A stretch of 64,000 bases of DNA, taken from assembly GCA_902538565.1 (NCBI GenBank), contig CACBFQ010000002.1, positions 1-64,000 on the forward strand, written 5' to 3'. Below the pieces are notes generated by a model. The model ran no database searches and was not told the origin of the DNA. It saw only the letters and a program-made list of their open reading frames with translations. Of the stretch, positions 53,359 through 62,016 are shown one piece after another; position 1 is the first letter of the stretch; each line of letters begins with the position of its first letter. The DNA comes from an uncultured Fidelibacterota bacterium (GTDB lineage Bacteria > Fidelibacterota > Marinisomatia > Marinisomatales > Marinisomataceae). A program made the position numbers and the translations under genes.

Positions 53359-54031
53359 CGTCCTTACCTATCATTATCACTATTTCACCTTTTATTTTTG
53401 ATTTAGAAAAATACACAATTATATCTTTTAAATTACCTCTAATAACTTCTTCATACAACTTAGTTAATTCTCTACCGACTACTGCAGATCTATTTCCAAG
53501 ATGATCTAATAATTGGTTTAATGTCTTTTCAAGTCTGTATGGACTTTCAAAAAGAATGATGGTATTATCCAATTCTTTCAACTGATTAATTTTTTTCAAT
53601 CTTCCTTTTTTTTGAGGTAAAAAACCAATAAACGTAAATGAATCTGATGGTAATCCTGATATACTCATAGCTGCAGTAATTGATGATACTCCTGGAATAG
53701 GGATGATAGAAATATCATGATTAATACAATCTCTTATTAAACCATAGCCCGGATCACTGATTGTAGGTGTTCCAGCATCTGAAATAAGCGCTAAATCTTC
53801 TCCTTCGAGTAATAAACCGACTATTTTTTTTATTTCCTTTTCACTACTGTGGTCATGATAGCTTATCATTTTGGTATTGATATTGTGAGCATCTAATAAT
53901 TTTTTTGAGTTTCGTGTGTCTTCTGCAAGAATAGTATCAACATTTTGGAGGGTAGATATTGCCCTTAGGGTTATATCTTCTAAGTTGCCAATTGGAGTCC
54001 CAACGACAAATAACTGACCTTTATCAGACAT
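53339..54031 (-). CDS. rsmI: 16S rRNA (cytidine1402-2'-O)-methyltransferase
   Basis: A 230-residue tetrapyrrole-methylase-fold enzyme: LFVVGTPIGNLEDITLRAI at the start, AEDTRNSKKLL, SDAGTPTISDPGYGLI, IPIPGVSSITAAMSISGLP and GFLPQKKGRLK, the complete RsmI signature. It uses SAM to 2'-O-methylate C1402 in the decoding centre. It shares one base with the lysine aminotransferase stop. Confidence 0.96.
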   Translation of the reverse strand: MSDKGQLFVVGTPIGNLEDITLRAISTLQNVDTILAEDTRNSKKLLDAHNINTKMISYHDHSSEKEIKKIVGLLLEGEDLALISDAGTPTISDPGYGLIRDCINHDISIIPIPGVSSITAAMSISGLPSDSFTFIGFLPQKKGRLKKINQLKELDNTIILFESPYRLEKTLNQLLDHLGNRSAVVGRELTKLYEEVIRGNLKDIIVYFSKSKIKGEIVIMIGKDDDRINF

Positions 54032-55380
54032 TATGATAGTTTATTAAGTGCTCTTCTAAAACAGTCCATACCGAAATTGATATCATCTTCGGTAACATTT
54101 AAATGAGGCCTAAATCTAATAGAATAATTTCCTGAACCTAACAAAATAGATCCTTCATCAAGTAATAGATTAGCTAATTTATCTCTATCTTCACTTGAAG
54201 GAAGATCAAAAGCACAGTATAGTCCTTTTCCTCTGGCATTTGAAACTAGAGAAGGGAATTCATTTTGAAGATCGTGTAAGCTCTGTTGTAAGAATAAACC
54301 TGTTTGTGCAGCTTTATCTACAAGATTTTCTTTTTCAATAAGCTCTAGATAAATTGTTAATCTTACCATATCGACCAAACTTCCACCCCATGTAGAATTT
54401 ATACGAGATGACTCACGAAAAACATTGCCTTCAACCTCATCAAACCTGGTGCTAGCAGCCACACCACAAACCTGTGTTTTTTTACCAAACGAAATGATAT
54501 CAGGTTTAGCAGAAAGACCATCTCCACAATTACAATTATTTGTACAGACTCCAGTAGAAAAGTGTTGATGAGCCCACATTTTTCCGGTAACTCCTACACC
54601 AGTTTGAACTTCATCATAAATGAGAATAATATCATTCTCATCAGCAATATCTCTTAGAGCTTGCATAAACTCACATCTAAAATGGTTATCACCACCTTCA
54701 CCTTGAATTGGCTCAATGATGATAGAGGAAATATTATCAGGATTTGCATTGATCGCATCTTTAATCTCTGCAATTGCTTTATTTTCAAGCTCGATGATGC
54801 TACCTAAATTATCTTCAATCGGAAACGTTATTTTTGGATTGGAAATTCTTGGCCAATCAAATTTTGGGAAATACATAACTTTACGCTTATCAGGAGAGTC
54901 AGTTAATGACATTGTGTAACCTGTTCTACCATGAAAACATTGTTGAAAGTGAATAACTTTTTCTCCTTTTGCAGAACTGCCTTTTGCTAAGTTTTTCCTT
55001 CTCTTCCAATCAAATGCTGCTTTTAATGCATTTTCAACAGCTAAACCTCCGCCTTCAATAAAGAATGTTAGTGGAAGGTAGTCTGGTTGCGCTACCCTTT
55101 TAAAAGTTTGTACAAACTCAGCCATTTCATGTGAATATACATCTGAATTTGTAGGCTTATTGATTGCAGCCACTTTTAATCTTTCAGATTGCTCTAAAAC
55201 GTATGGATGATTATAACCAACTGACAAAGAGGCAAACATTGAGAATAAATCTAAATATTCTTTTCCAGTAACCTTATCAACTAACCATGATTCATGTGAT
55301 TTTTCAAGATCTATGACAGGTGACATCCCATCAGCTAAAATACTTTTACTGATAACTTTTCTAATATCAGATTTGTTCAT
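54031..55380 (-). CDS. lat: L-lysine 6-transaminase
   Basis: A 449-residue class III PLP enzyme of the LAT family: MFASLSVGYNHPYV, the PLP region IEGGGLAVENALKAAFDW, IIIEPIQGEGGDNHF, YDEVQTGVGVTGK, the PLP lysine K300 in FGKKTQVCG, and NSTWGGSLVDMVR. LAT moves the epsilon-amino group of lysine to 2-oxoglutarate, giving 2-aminoadipate semialdehyde. An unusual insert with three Cys (279, 283, 285; VCTNNCNCGDG) sits just before the PLP lysine strand. Three bases separate it from the membrane-protein gene upstream. Confidence 0.92.
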   Translation of the reverse strand: MNKSDIRKVISKSILADGMSPVIDLEKSHESWLVDKVTGKEYLDLFSMFASLSVGYNHPYVLEQSERLKVAAINKPTNSDVYSHEMAEFVQTFKRVAQPDYLPLTFFIEGGGLAVENALKAAFDWKRRKNLAKGSSAKGEKVIHFQQCFHGRTGYTMSLTDSPDKRKVMYFPKFDWPRISNPKITFPIEDNLGSIIELENKAIAEIKDAINANPDNISSIIIEPIQGEGGDNHFRCEFMQALRDIADENDIILIYDEVQTGVGVTGKMWAHQHFSTGVCTNNCNCGDGLSAKPDIISFGKKTQVCGVAASTRFDEVEGNVFRESSRINSTWGGSLVDMVRLTIYLELIEKENLVDKAAQTGLFLQQSLHDLQNEFPSLVSNARGKGLYCAFDLPSSEDRDKLANLLLDEGSILLGSGNYSIRFRPHLNVTEDDINFGMDCFRRALNKLS

Positions 55381-55383
55381 TTA

Positions 55384-56160
55384 CTAGTTCTCCTTTCGTT
55401 CAGGATTTTGAAATGACCAGAATCCTAAAGTAACGATAATGAATACCAAGACGCCAAGAGTTGCATAATTGTAATCTGCAGACGAATATTCAATTAAATC
55501 GTTAAATCTTCCAACTAGTAATGAAATTCTTCCCATGACTGCGAATCCAAATGATGCTCCAAAGCTTACCATAAGAAAATAAATACCTAATCTTGTAAAT
55601 CTTCCAAAGTTTCCTGTTTGCTCTTTTGAAAAATAAAAGTACATCAATGCACTTAAAGTACCTACTAAGAGAACAATGTTATTAAAAACACTGTCTCCCC
55701 CTAAGCTGAAAAATGGCAAAGAGCCACTAAATATGTCGACAGAGCTGGCTTTAACCTGGTTAAGAACATTTGAATTTAAATAACCAAATGCTTTCAAACC
55801 TGCAGCAATAGCAACTGTATAAGCTATTCCCCAGCGTGCCATCCAATTAAATTGTTGGAAGACGCTTAGCAACATCATTATTCCCAATAACATAGGGAAT
55901 AAATAAAGAATATTAAATTCATGATTAAAATCAAACTCTAAACCTGTAAAGGCTAGCGGACCATCTTTTGGAAATAATCTCCCAAAAAGATTTGGATAAA
56001 TTTGTGTCCAGAAACTAATCGCTGCCACATATGCAGCAGAAATACCAACAAAAACGTGTTCAGCAATCTTGTAAAAAGGATTATCTCTGTAAAGATAGGA
56101 AAAAATACCAAGCGTTAAAAACGCCGCAATCCATGCTCCTAATATTGCTGAAAAACTCAT
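55384..56160 (-). CDS. Polytopic membrane protein of the MutL/DUF6754 cluster
   Basis: A 258-residue protein with about seven membrane helices (roughly 4-24, 32-52, 84-101, 107-127, 158-176, 188-212, 231-250). A conserved-looking loop NPFYKIAEHVFVGISAAY lies before helix 2, and FTRLGIYFLMVSFGASFGFAVMGRISLL lies near the end. No transporter motif recognised. It is one base from the next cluster gene upstream. Probably a membrane subunit of a complex with the neighbouring proteins; last gene of the seven-gene set. Confidence 0.8.
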   Translation of the reverse strand: MSFSAILGAWIAAFLTLGIFSYLYRDNPFYKIAEHVFVGISAAYVAAISFWTQIYPNLFGRLFPKDGPLAFTGLEFDFNHEFNILYLFPMLLGIMMLLSVFQQFNWMARWGIAYTVAIAAGLKAFGYLNSNVLNQVKASSVDIFSGSLPFFSLGGDSVFNNIVLLVGTLSALMYFYFSKEQTGNFGRFTRLGIYFLMVSFGASFGFAVMGRISLLVGRFNDLIEYSSADYNYATLGVLVFIIVTLGFWSFQNPERKEN

Positions 56161-56161
56161 A

Positions 56162-57028
56162 CTAATACTTCCTGTCTCTTCTCTGTTTTATAAAGAATGC
56201 TAAATTACCAAATACAATAAAAATTACTATTACAATGTGAGCAAATGACTGTGCAGCCATACCTTGAATTGCGATTCCAGGCACATTGATTAATTTTTCA
56301 TATTCTGCAGCACCAGGCATACCAGCTAACAATCCAATTAGCTGCCCTGTTTGCACATAAGGAATGACTTCATTTACCTGAACTGATGTGGTACCCGAAG
56401 ACATAGGAACTCCAGTTGGGTCTCCACCATATTTTACCCACTCAAATGTACCAGGATATCCTGCAGATCCACTGTAAATGTATGCAAAATCGTTCAAGTT
56501 TTTTATGCCATCCATCATTTCAATATCGTCGATAAAGTTTCCATTTACATCGACGGTATATACTTTTCTTAAATCGCTTGCCAATCCTTTTATCACTGCT
56601 TCAGCTCCAGGTCTATATCCTAATAAAATATAGTCTTCATATTCTTTGATATCAAATGTGGATACATTATCAGGATTAACTTCATCAGTAATTTCTTCTA
56701 ATGCATCTAAAGCCATATAAATTCCATCAGGCCACAAACATGATATGTAAATCTGGTGACCATTGCGTAGCATGTGACGTAAAACTCCAACATTCATTGG
56801 ATGAATTTCAGGACGAGTGCTAGGACCGTAATCAAACGAAACTAATACTTTTGAATTCTTTGGTATATCCTCAATTCCATCATAAAACTTTACAGTAGTA
56901 GGTGTTTCTCTAACTGGTAAACTAATCGGCGTTAACAGCGGAATTAGAACAGCTAACCCAATTAAAATAAAGATTACTCTTCTATCTACTGCACCAAGCT
57001 TTAATATTATATCTTCTAAAAATTTCAT
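56162..57028 (-). CDS. Membrane-anchored extracytoplasmic domain protein of the cluster
   Basis: A 288-residue protein with one helix near each end (about 18-36 and 262-282). The roughly 220-residue middle (SKVLVSFDYGPSTRPEIHPMNVGVLRHMLRNG, YEDYILLGYRPGAEAVIKGLASDL, FAYIYSGSAGYPGTFEWV) looks like a folded alpha/beta domain. With both helices inserted, it lies on a single side, probably periplasmic. No family recognised. Its start shares one base with the upstream gene stop. Confidence 0.8.
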   Translation of the reverse strand: MKFLEDIILKLGAVDRRVIFILIGLAVLIPLLTPISLPVRETPTTVKFYDGIEDIPKNSKVLVSFDYGPSTRPEIHPMNVGVLRHMLRNGHQIYISCLWPDGIYMALDALEEITDEVNPDNVSTFDIKEYEDYILLGYRPGAEAVIKGLASDLRKVYTVDVNGNFIDDIEMMDGIKNLNDFAYIYSGSAGYPGTFEWVKYGGDPTGVPMSSGTTSVQVNEVIPYVQTGQLIGLLAGMPGAAEYEKLINVPGIAIQGMAAQSFAHIVIVIFIVFGNLAFFIKQRRDRKY

Positions 57029-57927
57029 TATTCACCTAAATATGATTTTTCTAAACCAAAAATATATCTAAGACTTGTTGCGACAATTCCAAGTCCTATA
57101 CCGATTAAAATTGCCCTTGAACCTGCTAGATTTGGCACAAGATAAATCCACTCCTGTAACGCAGGTAAAAAGAAAATCGCGGGTTGATCAATTGGCCAAC
57201 CCATAGTCATTCCAAATCCAGTAATTAAACCACAGCTACCAAGGATCCATCCAAAAACAATATTTCGGTTTTTAACATAAGAATTAATGCCAATACCTAT
57301 ACTAAAGGCTAAAATATACATGATGGTCCAACTAGAAATCAAACTTCCAATAGGCACTCTTCCAAGCATTATTATAATACCAGCTACCAATAACAATGAT
57401 GCTTCAAAATTTCTTGCTCTAAATGCTCTAAATGATGCAGACGCAACAAAAAAAGCTAGTAAAGCAAACATAGTTGCTGATAGCGGTGAAAAGATGTATT
57501 TAAACATCCATTGAAATAAACTACCGTCCGTTTGAACGTGTGCTCCCCAATCAACAGGAACAACGACCTCAGATGATCCTGAACTCAAAATTGCAGCTTC
57601 AGCAGCTTTTTGACTAAAGTATACATCTTCCCCAACGAAATACGCACCTCTAATAAAGAAACCAATAATAAATGCAAAAAAGAAGGAAGCAATAGCAATA
57701 GCACTATATATCCAACCTGATTGCTGTTTTAACACTTTTATAAATTGTAACTTTAATAAATTTAAAGCACCAAGGAAAACAGCAAATGCTGCGATAATAT
57801 CAAAGAACTGGGTAGCATCATCATTAGCAAATGTTTCTATTGTTTCGTTATCGATAAACCATGCGCTTAAAGTTAGGGCTCCAAAAAAAGCAACAATAGC
57901 TATTGGGATATATCTCTTCAACAACAT
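57028..57927 (-). CDS. Polytopic membrane protein of the cluster, about eight helices
   Basis: A 299-residue protein with about eight helices. A longer polar loop (around 95-140; VGEDVYFSQKAAEAAILSSGSSEVVVPVDWGAHVQTDGS) lies after the third helix. LLKLQFIKVLKQQSGW is a basic cytoplasmic loop. No motif of a known transporter or channel recognised. One base separates it from the DUF6754-like gene upstream, and it overlaps the downstream gene. Confidence 0.8.
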   Translation of the reverse strand: MLLKRYIPIAIVAFFGALTLSAWFIDNETIETFANDDATQFFDIIAAFAVFLGALNLLKLQFIKVLKQQSGWIYSAIAIASFFFAFIIGFFIRGAYFVGEDVYFSQKAAEAAILSSGSSEVVVPVDWGAHVQTDGSLFQWMFKYIFSPLSATMFALLAFFVASASFRAFRARNFEASLLLVAGIIIMLGRVPIGSLISSWTIMYILAFSIGIGINSYVKNRNIVFGWILGSCGLITGFGMTMGWPIDQPAIFFLPALQEWIYLVPNLAGSRAILIGIGLGIVATSLRYIFGLEKSYLGE

Positions 57928-57928
57928 A

Positions 57929-58804
57929 TTATAATCCCAACCATGTTATAAGATTAAAATCAGTAACACCTAAATCAAAAAATGCTCTTGAAACGATTGA
58001 TAGTAAAATAAATCCTACTAAAATAACTTTGATAATATCTTGAGCAGTAATTCCGGCAATTAATTCTGGCTCTTTAGATAAATAAGCACTTGCAGCAAAA
58101 AACTCTTCACCCATTAATGTGTAGTCACAAGCAGTAACAAAAAACGGTATTTGAGTTTGTGAGCCTGTACCGGCAATTTGAATAGCACCAATGCTATTAC
58201 CCGTTTCAGCAAACAATAATGATTCAGCAAAGAATTTACCCATATATAAACATGCTGCTGGCTCATCTCTTTGCATTATTCCATTTACTGCCGCAGCATA
58301 AGCAAATTGATCATCAGTAATATAGTGGACCATATCTTCATTATACATTTCTGGTCTACCCTGAGTTAAATAAGCTTCTTTAGTTACCTGTCTAGCAGAT
58401 TGCATCACAATTGCTCTAGCAACAGGTACATCTAGCTCAGTTTCATATTGAGCTGTCATATTTGCAACGTGACCAAGCACAACTACACCTGCAACAGTTT
58501 CTACCTCATTCATATCCATAATTCCTGGAACATAAAGAATTGGTCTACCCATTTCCGTAGATCTTCCAACAGCTTCCTCTACAGCTTTAAGTCCTGGAAT
58601 AGTTCTTAAAAAAGTTGGTTCTGATGAAGATTTTGCAAGCTTTACCTCATATAGCATAATCATTATTACAATTAAGGTAAAAATGAACATTGCTGATTGT
58701 TCTTCTCTGAAAAAATTAAATGAATCAGGAATCACAGATAGCAGAAAAGTAAGTAAAATGATACCAACTATTCCTCCTGCATATACCGTAAACTTGTTAT
58801 TCAT
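57929..58804 (-). CDS. DUF6754-like membrane protein
   Basis: A 291-residue protein I recognise, from memory, as the DUF6754 type. Two N-terminal helices (8-24, 38-52) precede a large soluble domain (about 60-245) with GRSTEMGRPILYVPGIMDMNEVETVAGVVVLGHVANMTAQY, QSARQVTKEAYLTQGRPEMY and a Gly-rich GTGSQTQIPFF segment, followed by a C-terminal helix. Function unknown. Its start overlaps the 90-residue gene by 8 bases. Confidence 0.82.
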   Translation of the reverse strand: MNNKFTVYAGGIVGIILLTFLLSVIPDSFNFFREEQSAMFIFTLIVIMIMLYEVKLAKSSSEPTFLRTIPGLKAVEEAVGRSTEMGRPILYVPGIMDMNEVETVAGVVVLGHVANMTAQYETELDVPVARAIVMQSARQVTKEAYLTQGRPEMYNEDMVHYITDDQFAYAAAVNGIMQRDEPAACLYMGKFFAESLLFAETGNSIGAIQIAGTGSQTQIPFFVTACDYTLMGEEFFAASAYLSKEPELIAGITAQDIIKVILVGFILLSIVSRAFFDLGVTDFNLITWLGL

Positions 58805-59069
58805 TTTTGTCTAATCTCTCAATTTCTCGAATTAAAAATTCTACGCTGTTATGATTTTCAAAAATTTCAGCAGCTTTATAATAGCCATCTGTTTTGACAA
58901 ATGCACTAATTATTGGCCCAAAAAAAATCATAGCTTGACTTCCAACAAAATTCAAAGGTCTCATCATTTCTAAAAAAAATATAGCAGGAGTTGTCATTCT
59001 TCTTGCCTTGACTTCCTCGGCGAGCTTAATTAGAAATGCTTTATCTTCTAACTTTAATGAGCCGTTCAT
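58797..59069 (-). CDS. 90-residue conserved small protein of the cluster
   Basis: A small protein with a helical start (LKLEDKAFLIKLAEEVKARRMTTPAIFFLEMMRPLNFVGSQAM), a short hydrophobic stretch (IFFGPIISAFV) and a charged C-terminal helix (VEFLIREIERLDK). The RRMTTPAIFFLE and PLNFVGSQAM blocks look strongly constrained. It may be a peripheral membrane subunit. ATGA overlap with the upstream gene. Confidence 0.78.
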   Translation of the reverse strand: MNGSLKLEDKAFLIKLAEEVKARRMTTPAIFFLEMMRPLNFVGSQAMIFFGPIISAFVKTDGYYKAAEIFENHNSVEFLIREIERLDKNE

Positions 59070-60190
59070 TCGGTTTCTACCATCTCCAAATTAGCTCTTG
59101 GAATCAAAATATTTTTTCCATCTATGTTAATTTCTGCAACACGAACCATTGTCTCTGACTCCATCTTATTCAACTCAGCTGGTAATGAAATTACTTTTCC
59201 AATTTTTCCAAAATTAGGACTTCTAATAACTCTCACAGTACTGCCTTCTTGAATGCCTTCAGGCATTTTTGAACTTGAATCATCATCTGTATTTCCAGCA
59301 TCAATTGGAATAACTATCTCTGGCCTTATAACTCCAGCTCTGATTTGTGTCGCACCATTTATTGAAGCAGCTTTGCCATCATTTTCTTTTAGTAATGAAA
59401 AAGTAGCTTCACTCATTGGAATAGAACCGTAACCTTCTGTTACAATAAGAGCTGTATTTAATTTTTCTGTACCAGTAATTGCTACACCCAAATTGTATCC
59501 AAGAACAGCTTTCAAATCATAATAATTAAAGCCTCCGACTACAATTCCAGCAACTTGAACACTTAAAGCTTTCTTGTAAGCATCTAGACTAAGAAAAGAT
59601 CCTCCTATTAAAATTTTTCCCTTCATATCTGCTGTAATTTGATCTGCAGTGAGTTCTTCGCCAGGACCAGATGAAACTAGTAATAAATCGCCTCTTTTTT
59701 CTCCTGCAATTCCAAAAATCCCTTGAATGAATGCGGCATTTGACTTTAATACTATTCCTTCATTTTCAACAATCTCATCAACAACACCGCTCACATAGGC
59801 ATCAACCTCAACAGGTATAGGAGCTTCTCTTACAACAACCCTACCAGTGCTTTGAGAAATAGATTCAATAGTACCATCAACTGGACTTTCGACAGATGAT
59901 TTAAACATTCCAAAAATGCCAGATGTTTCAGCGATAATATCCCCTTTTTTAACTTCCTGCCTTTCTTTAACCTTAAGAGCCTCCACAACATCTTTAGGAT
60001 CGATATTCAATATATTACTTACTTTAAGCATTTGAACATTTCCTGGAAGGTTTGTAGATGCAACAATTGTATCAGGAGTTAATTGGTCTCCACTTTTCAC
60101 AAGCACATCACCTTTAAGAGGTAAAATTCTCTCTTTTTTAAAAATTGTTTTCTTTAAAACTTTAAGACCTGGAGTATATGAATGAGCCAT
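59066..60190 (-). CDS. Barrel-sandwich (lipoyl-like) and KOW-like protein of the cluster
   Basis: A 374-residue soluble protein. Residues about 20-150 hold repeated barrel-sandwich motifs (GDVLVKSGDQLTPDTIVA, KKGDIIAETSG, VESPVDGTIESIS, and VSGVVDEIVENEGIV), resembling lipoyl/biotinyl or RnfC-type domains without an obvious modified lysine. The middle (EELTADQITADMKGKILIGGSF...VAGIVVGGFNYYDLK) is an alpha/beta segment. The end has a KOW-like element (GSTVRVIRSPNFGKIGKV). It could be the adaptor between the ATPase and the membrane proteins. Its start shares one base with the ATPase stop. Confidence 0.8.
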   Translation of the reverse strand: MAHSYTPGLKVLKKTIFKKERILPLKGDVLVKSGDQLTPDTIVASTNLPGNVQMLKVSNILNIDPKDVVEALKVKERQEVKKGDIIAETSGIFGMFKSSVESPVDGTIESISQSTGRVVVREAPIPVEVDAYVSGVVDEIVENEGIVLKSNAAFIQGIFGIAGEKRGDLLLVSSGPGEELTADQITADMKGKILIGGSFLSLDAYKKALSVQVAGIVVGGFNYYDLKAVLGYNLGVAITGTEKLNTALIVTEGYGSIPMSEATFSLLKENDGKAASINGATQIRAGVIRPEIVIPIDAGNTDDDSSSKMPEGIQEGSTVRVIRSPNFGKIGKVISLPAELNKMESETMVRVAEINIDGKNILIPRANLEMVETE

Positions 60191-62016
60191 TAAAACATTT
60201 CTCCTTTAGGATATTCATCTACAGCTTTTGACCAGTTTAATAAACTATCAATTCTTTGATCTGATTCTTTAGATAAGGTAATAGGTCTATTTCTTCCATC
60301 AAAAATTAGCCCAACAACTCCACCATAGATTACAGATTCTAATTCTTCGCCTTTTCCAGCTCCAACGTCAATACCTCTTACAGGCTTAATATTCACCTTA
60401 ACTTCCTCATATGGATGCTCCATCATTTCAAGAGAACCTTCATTTATCTCAATTTCTTTTACAGAACCATCACCAAAAGTTAAAGTGACATCAGCCATTT
60501 TCGAGTTTGGCTTAGCATTTCCTACAGGAGTAAGACATGTTCCTAAGCGTATCAAACAATCATTATCAAATACTTCCAAAGCGGCTTGAGATGCGTCTTC
60601 TTTCAATTCATCTTTATCAATATTTGCTAAAACACCTAATTGAGGCATCATAAATATTGAGTCAACTGCCAACTGGGTGATACCTTCAGGCATAAATGCA
60701 TCAATTAACATTCTTGCTGACTGTTGTCTTCTTGGAGCATGAGATAATACACCTCCTGAACCTACAAGCAAATCTAAGTCCATCATATTAACCAATGATT
60801 GACCACTTGAGGATTGTTCAAATGCATCAGAAATAGTTCTTTCTGATTGTACTCCTTTTAAACTGGTTGCAAATTCTTTATGTTGAATGAATGATAAACG
60901 AAGCGCCTCTCGAGCAATTGCTTGTTCAATAACTAGTTCTTCAAGAGATTGAGGAACTGTTGTAGGTCTAATCATTTTATTACCAATTCGGTTTGTTAAT
61001 TCACTTCGATCAATATCAAAAGGAACCCAACGTAAAACATTATCTAATCCTGACTCAGCTAAAACATTGCATATAGAATAACTCATTCCAAGATTAGCAC
61101 TTACAGTTCTGTTAAATTTACCTTCGAAAACTGAAAAAATATCAGTTGTAGCTCCACCAATATCAACACCAACAACAGAAATATTTTCTTTTTTAGCTAT
61201 CATCTCAATCAATGAACCTACAGCTCCAGGTGTTGGCATAATAGGAGCGTCCGTCCATGACATAAGTTTTTTATATCCTGGTGCTTGCGCCATAACATGC
61301 TCCATAAACAAGTCATGAATTTTATCTCGAGACGGTTCAAGATTTTCTTGCTCTAAAACTGGTCGAATATTATCTACAATATCCAAATCAGAAATCTCGC
61401 CAAGAGTTTCTCTTATAGAGTCTTGTGCTTTTTTGTTTCCAGCATAAATAACTGGTAGTTTATAATTTTGTCCAAGACGAGGACGTGGATTTGCAGCAGC
61501 TAATATTTCTGCTAATTCCATGACATGAGTAGTCGTACCGCCATCTGTTCCTCCAGATAAGAGAATCATATCAGGTCTTAGTTGCCTAATTCTTGTAATC
61601 TTTTCGTGAGGAAGTCTTCCATCGTTTGAAGCTAGTACATCCATAACAATTGACCCTGCTCCTAAAGCAGCTCTTTCAGCACTTTCTCCTGACATAGACT
61701 TAACAACACCTGCTACCATCATTTGAAGACCTCCACCAGCTGAACTGGTTGATACATAAATATCCACACCTTTTGATCCGTCATCAGGAGTGATAATTTT
61801 ATCTCCATCTAATATTGTTCTTCCAGAAAGCTCTTCAACTTCCATAACAGCATTCAATACGCCCTTGGTAACGTCCTCAAACGGTGCTTCTACTGTAGTT
61901 GGAGCTTCTCCTCTGAAAGTAAGGCGGTATCTGTCTTCTTTCCATTCAATTAAGACAGCTTTGGTTGTAGTACTACCACAATCAGTAGCTAAAATTGATT
62001 TAATTTTTTTACTCAT
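60190..62016 (-). CDS. MutL-type ASKHA ATPase (glutamate mutase L-like)
   Basis: A 608-residue protein of the actin/Hsp70/sugar-kinase superfamily, in the family annotated glutamate mutase subunit MutL (not the mismatch-repair MutL). Phosphate-1 motif DCGSTTTKA (12-20), phosphate-2 VDIGGATTD (284-292), adenosine motif GSGGVLSHAP (419-428). Related proteins (HgdC, BadF/G types) energise or reactivate radical enzymes. No cobalamin-binding mutase subunit is nearby; instead six genes for membrane or adaptor proteins follow, so the usual annotation is probably misleading here. ATGA overlap with cdsA. Confidence 0.9.
   Translation of the reverse strand: MSKKIKSILATDCGSTTTKAVLIEWKEDRYRLTFRGEAPTTVEAPFEDVTKGVLNAVMEVEELSGRTILDGDKIITPDDGSKGVDIYVSTSSAGGGLQMMVAGVVKSMSGESAERAALGAGSIVMDVLASNDGRLPHEKITRIRQLRPDMILLSGGTDGGTTTHVMELAEILAAANPRPRLGQNYKLPVIYAGNKKAQDSIRETLGEISDLDIVDNIRPVLEQENLEPSRDKIHDLFMEHVMAQAPGYKKLMSWTDAPIMPTPGAVGSLIEMIAKKENISVVGVDIGGATTDIFSVFEGKFNRTVSANLGMSYSICNVLAESGLDNVLRWVPFDIDRSELTNRIGNKMIRPTTVPQSLEELVIEQAIAREALRLSFIQHKEFATSLKGVQSERTISDAFEQSSSGQSLVNMMDLDLLVGSGGVLSHAPRRQQSARMLIDAFMPEGITQLAVDSIFMMPQLGVLANIDKDELKEDASQAALEVFDNDCLIRLGTCLTPVGNAKPNSKMADVTLTFGDGSVKEIEINEGSLEMMEHPYEEVKVNIKPVRGIDVGAGKGEELESVIYGGVVGLIFDGRNRPITLSKESDQRIDSLLNWSKAVDEYPKGEMF

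Noticed and set aside
60190-62016. Annotation as DNA mismatch-repair MutL or as a glutamate mutase operon
   Set aside because: The protein has ASKHA motifs, not the GHKL ATPase motifs of mismatch-repair MutL, and no cobalamin-dependent mutase subunits (MutS/MutE type) occur in the window.
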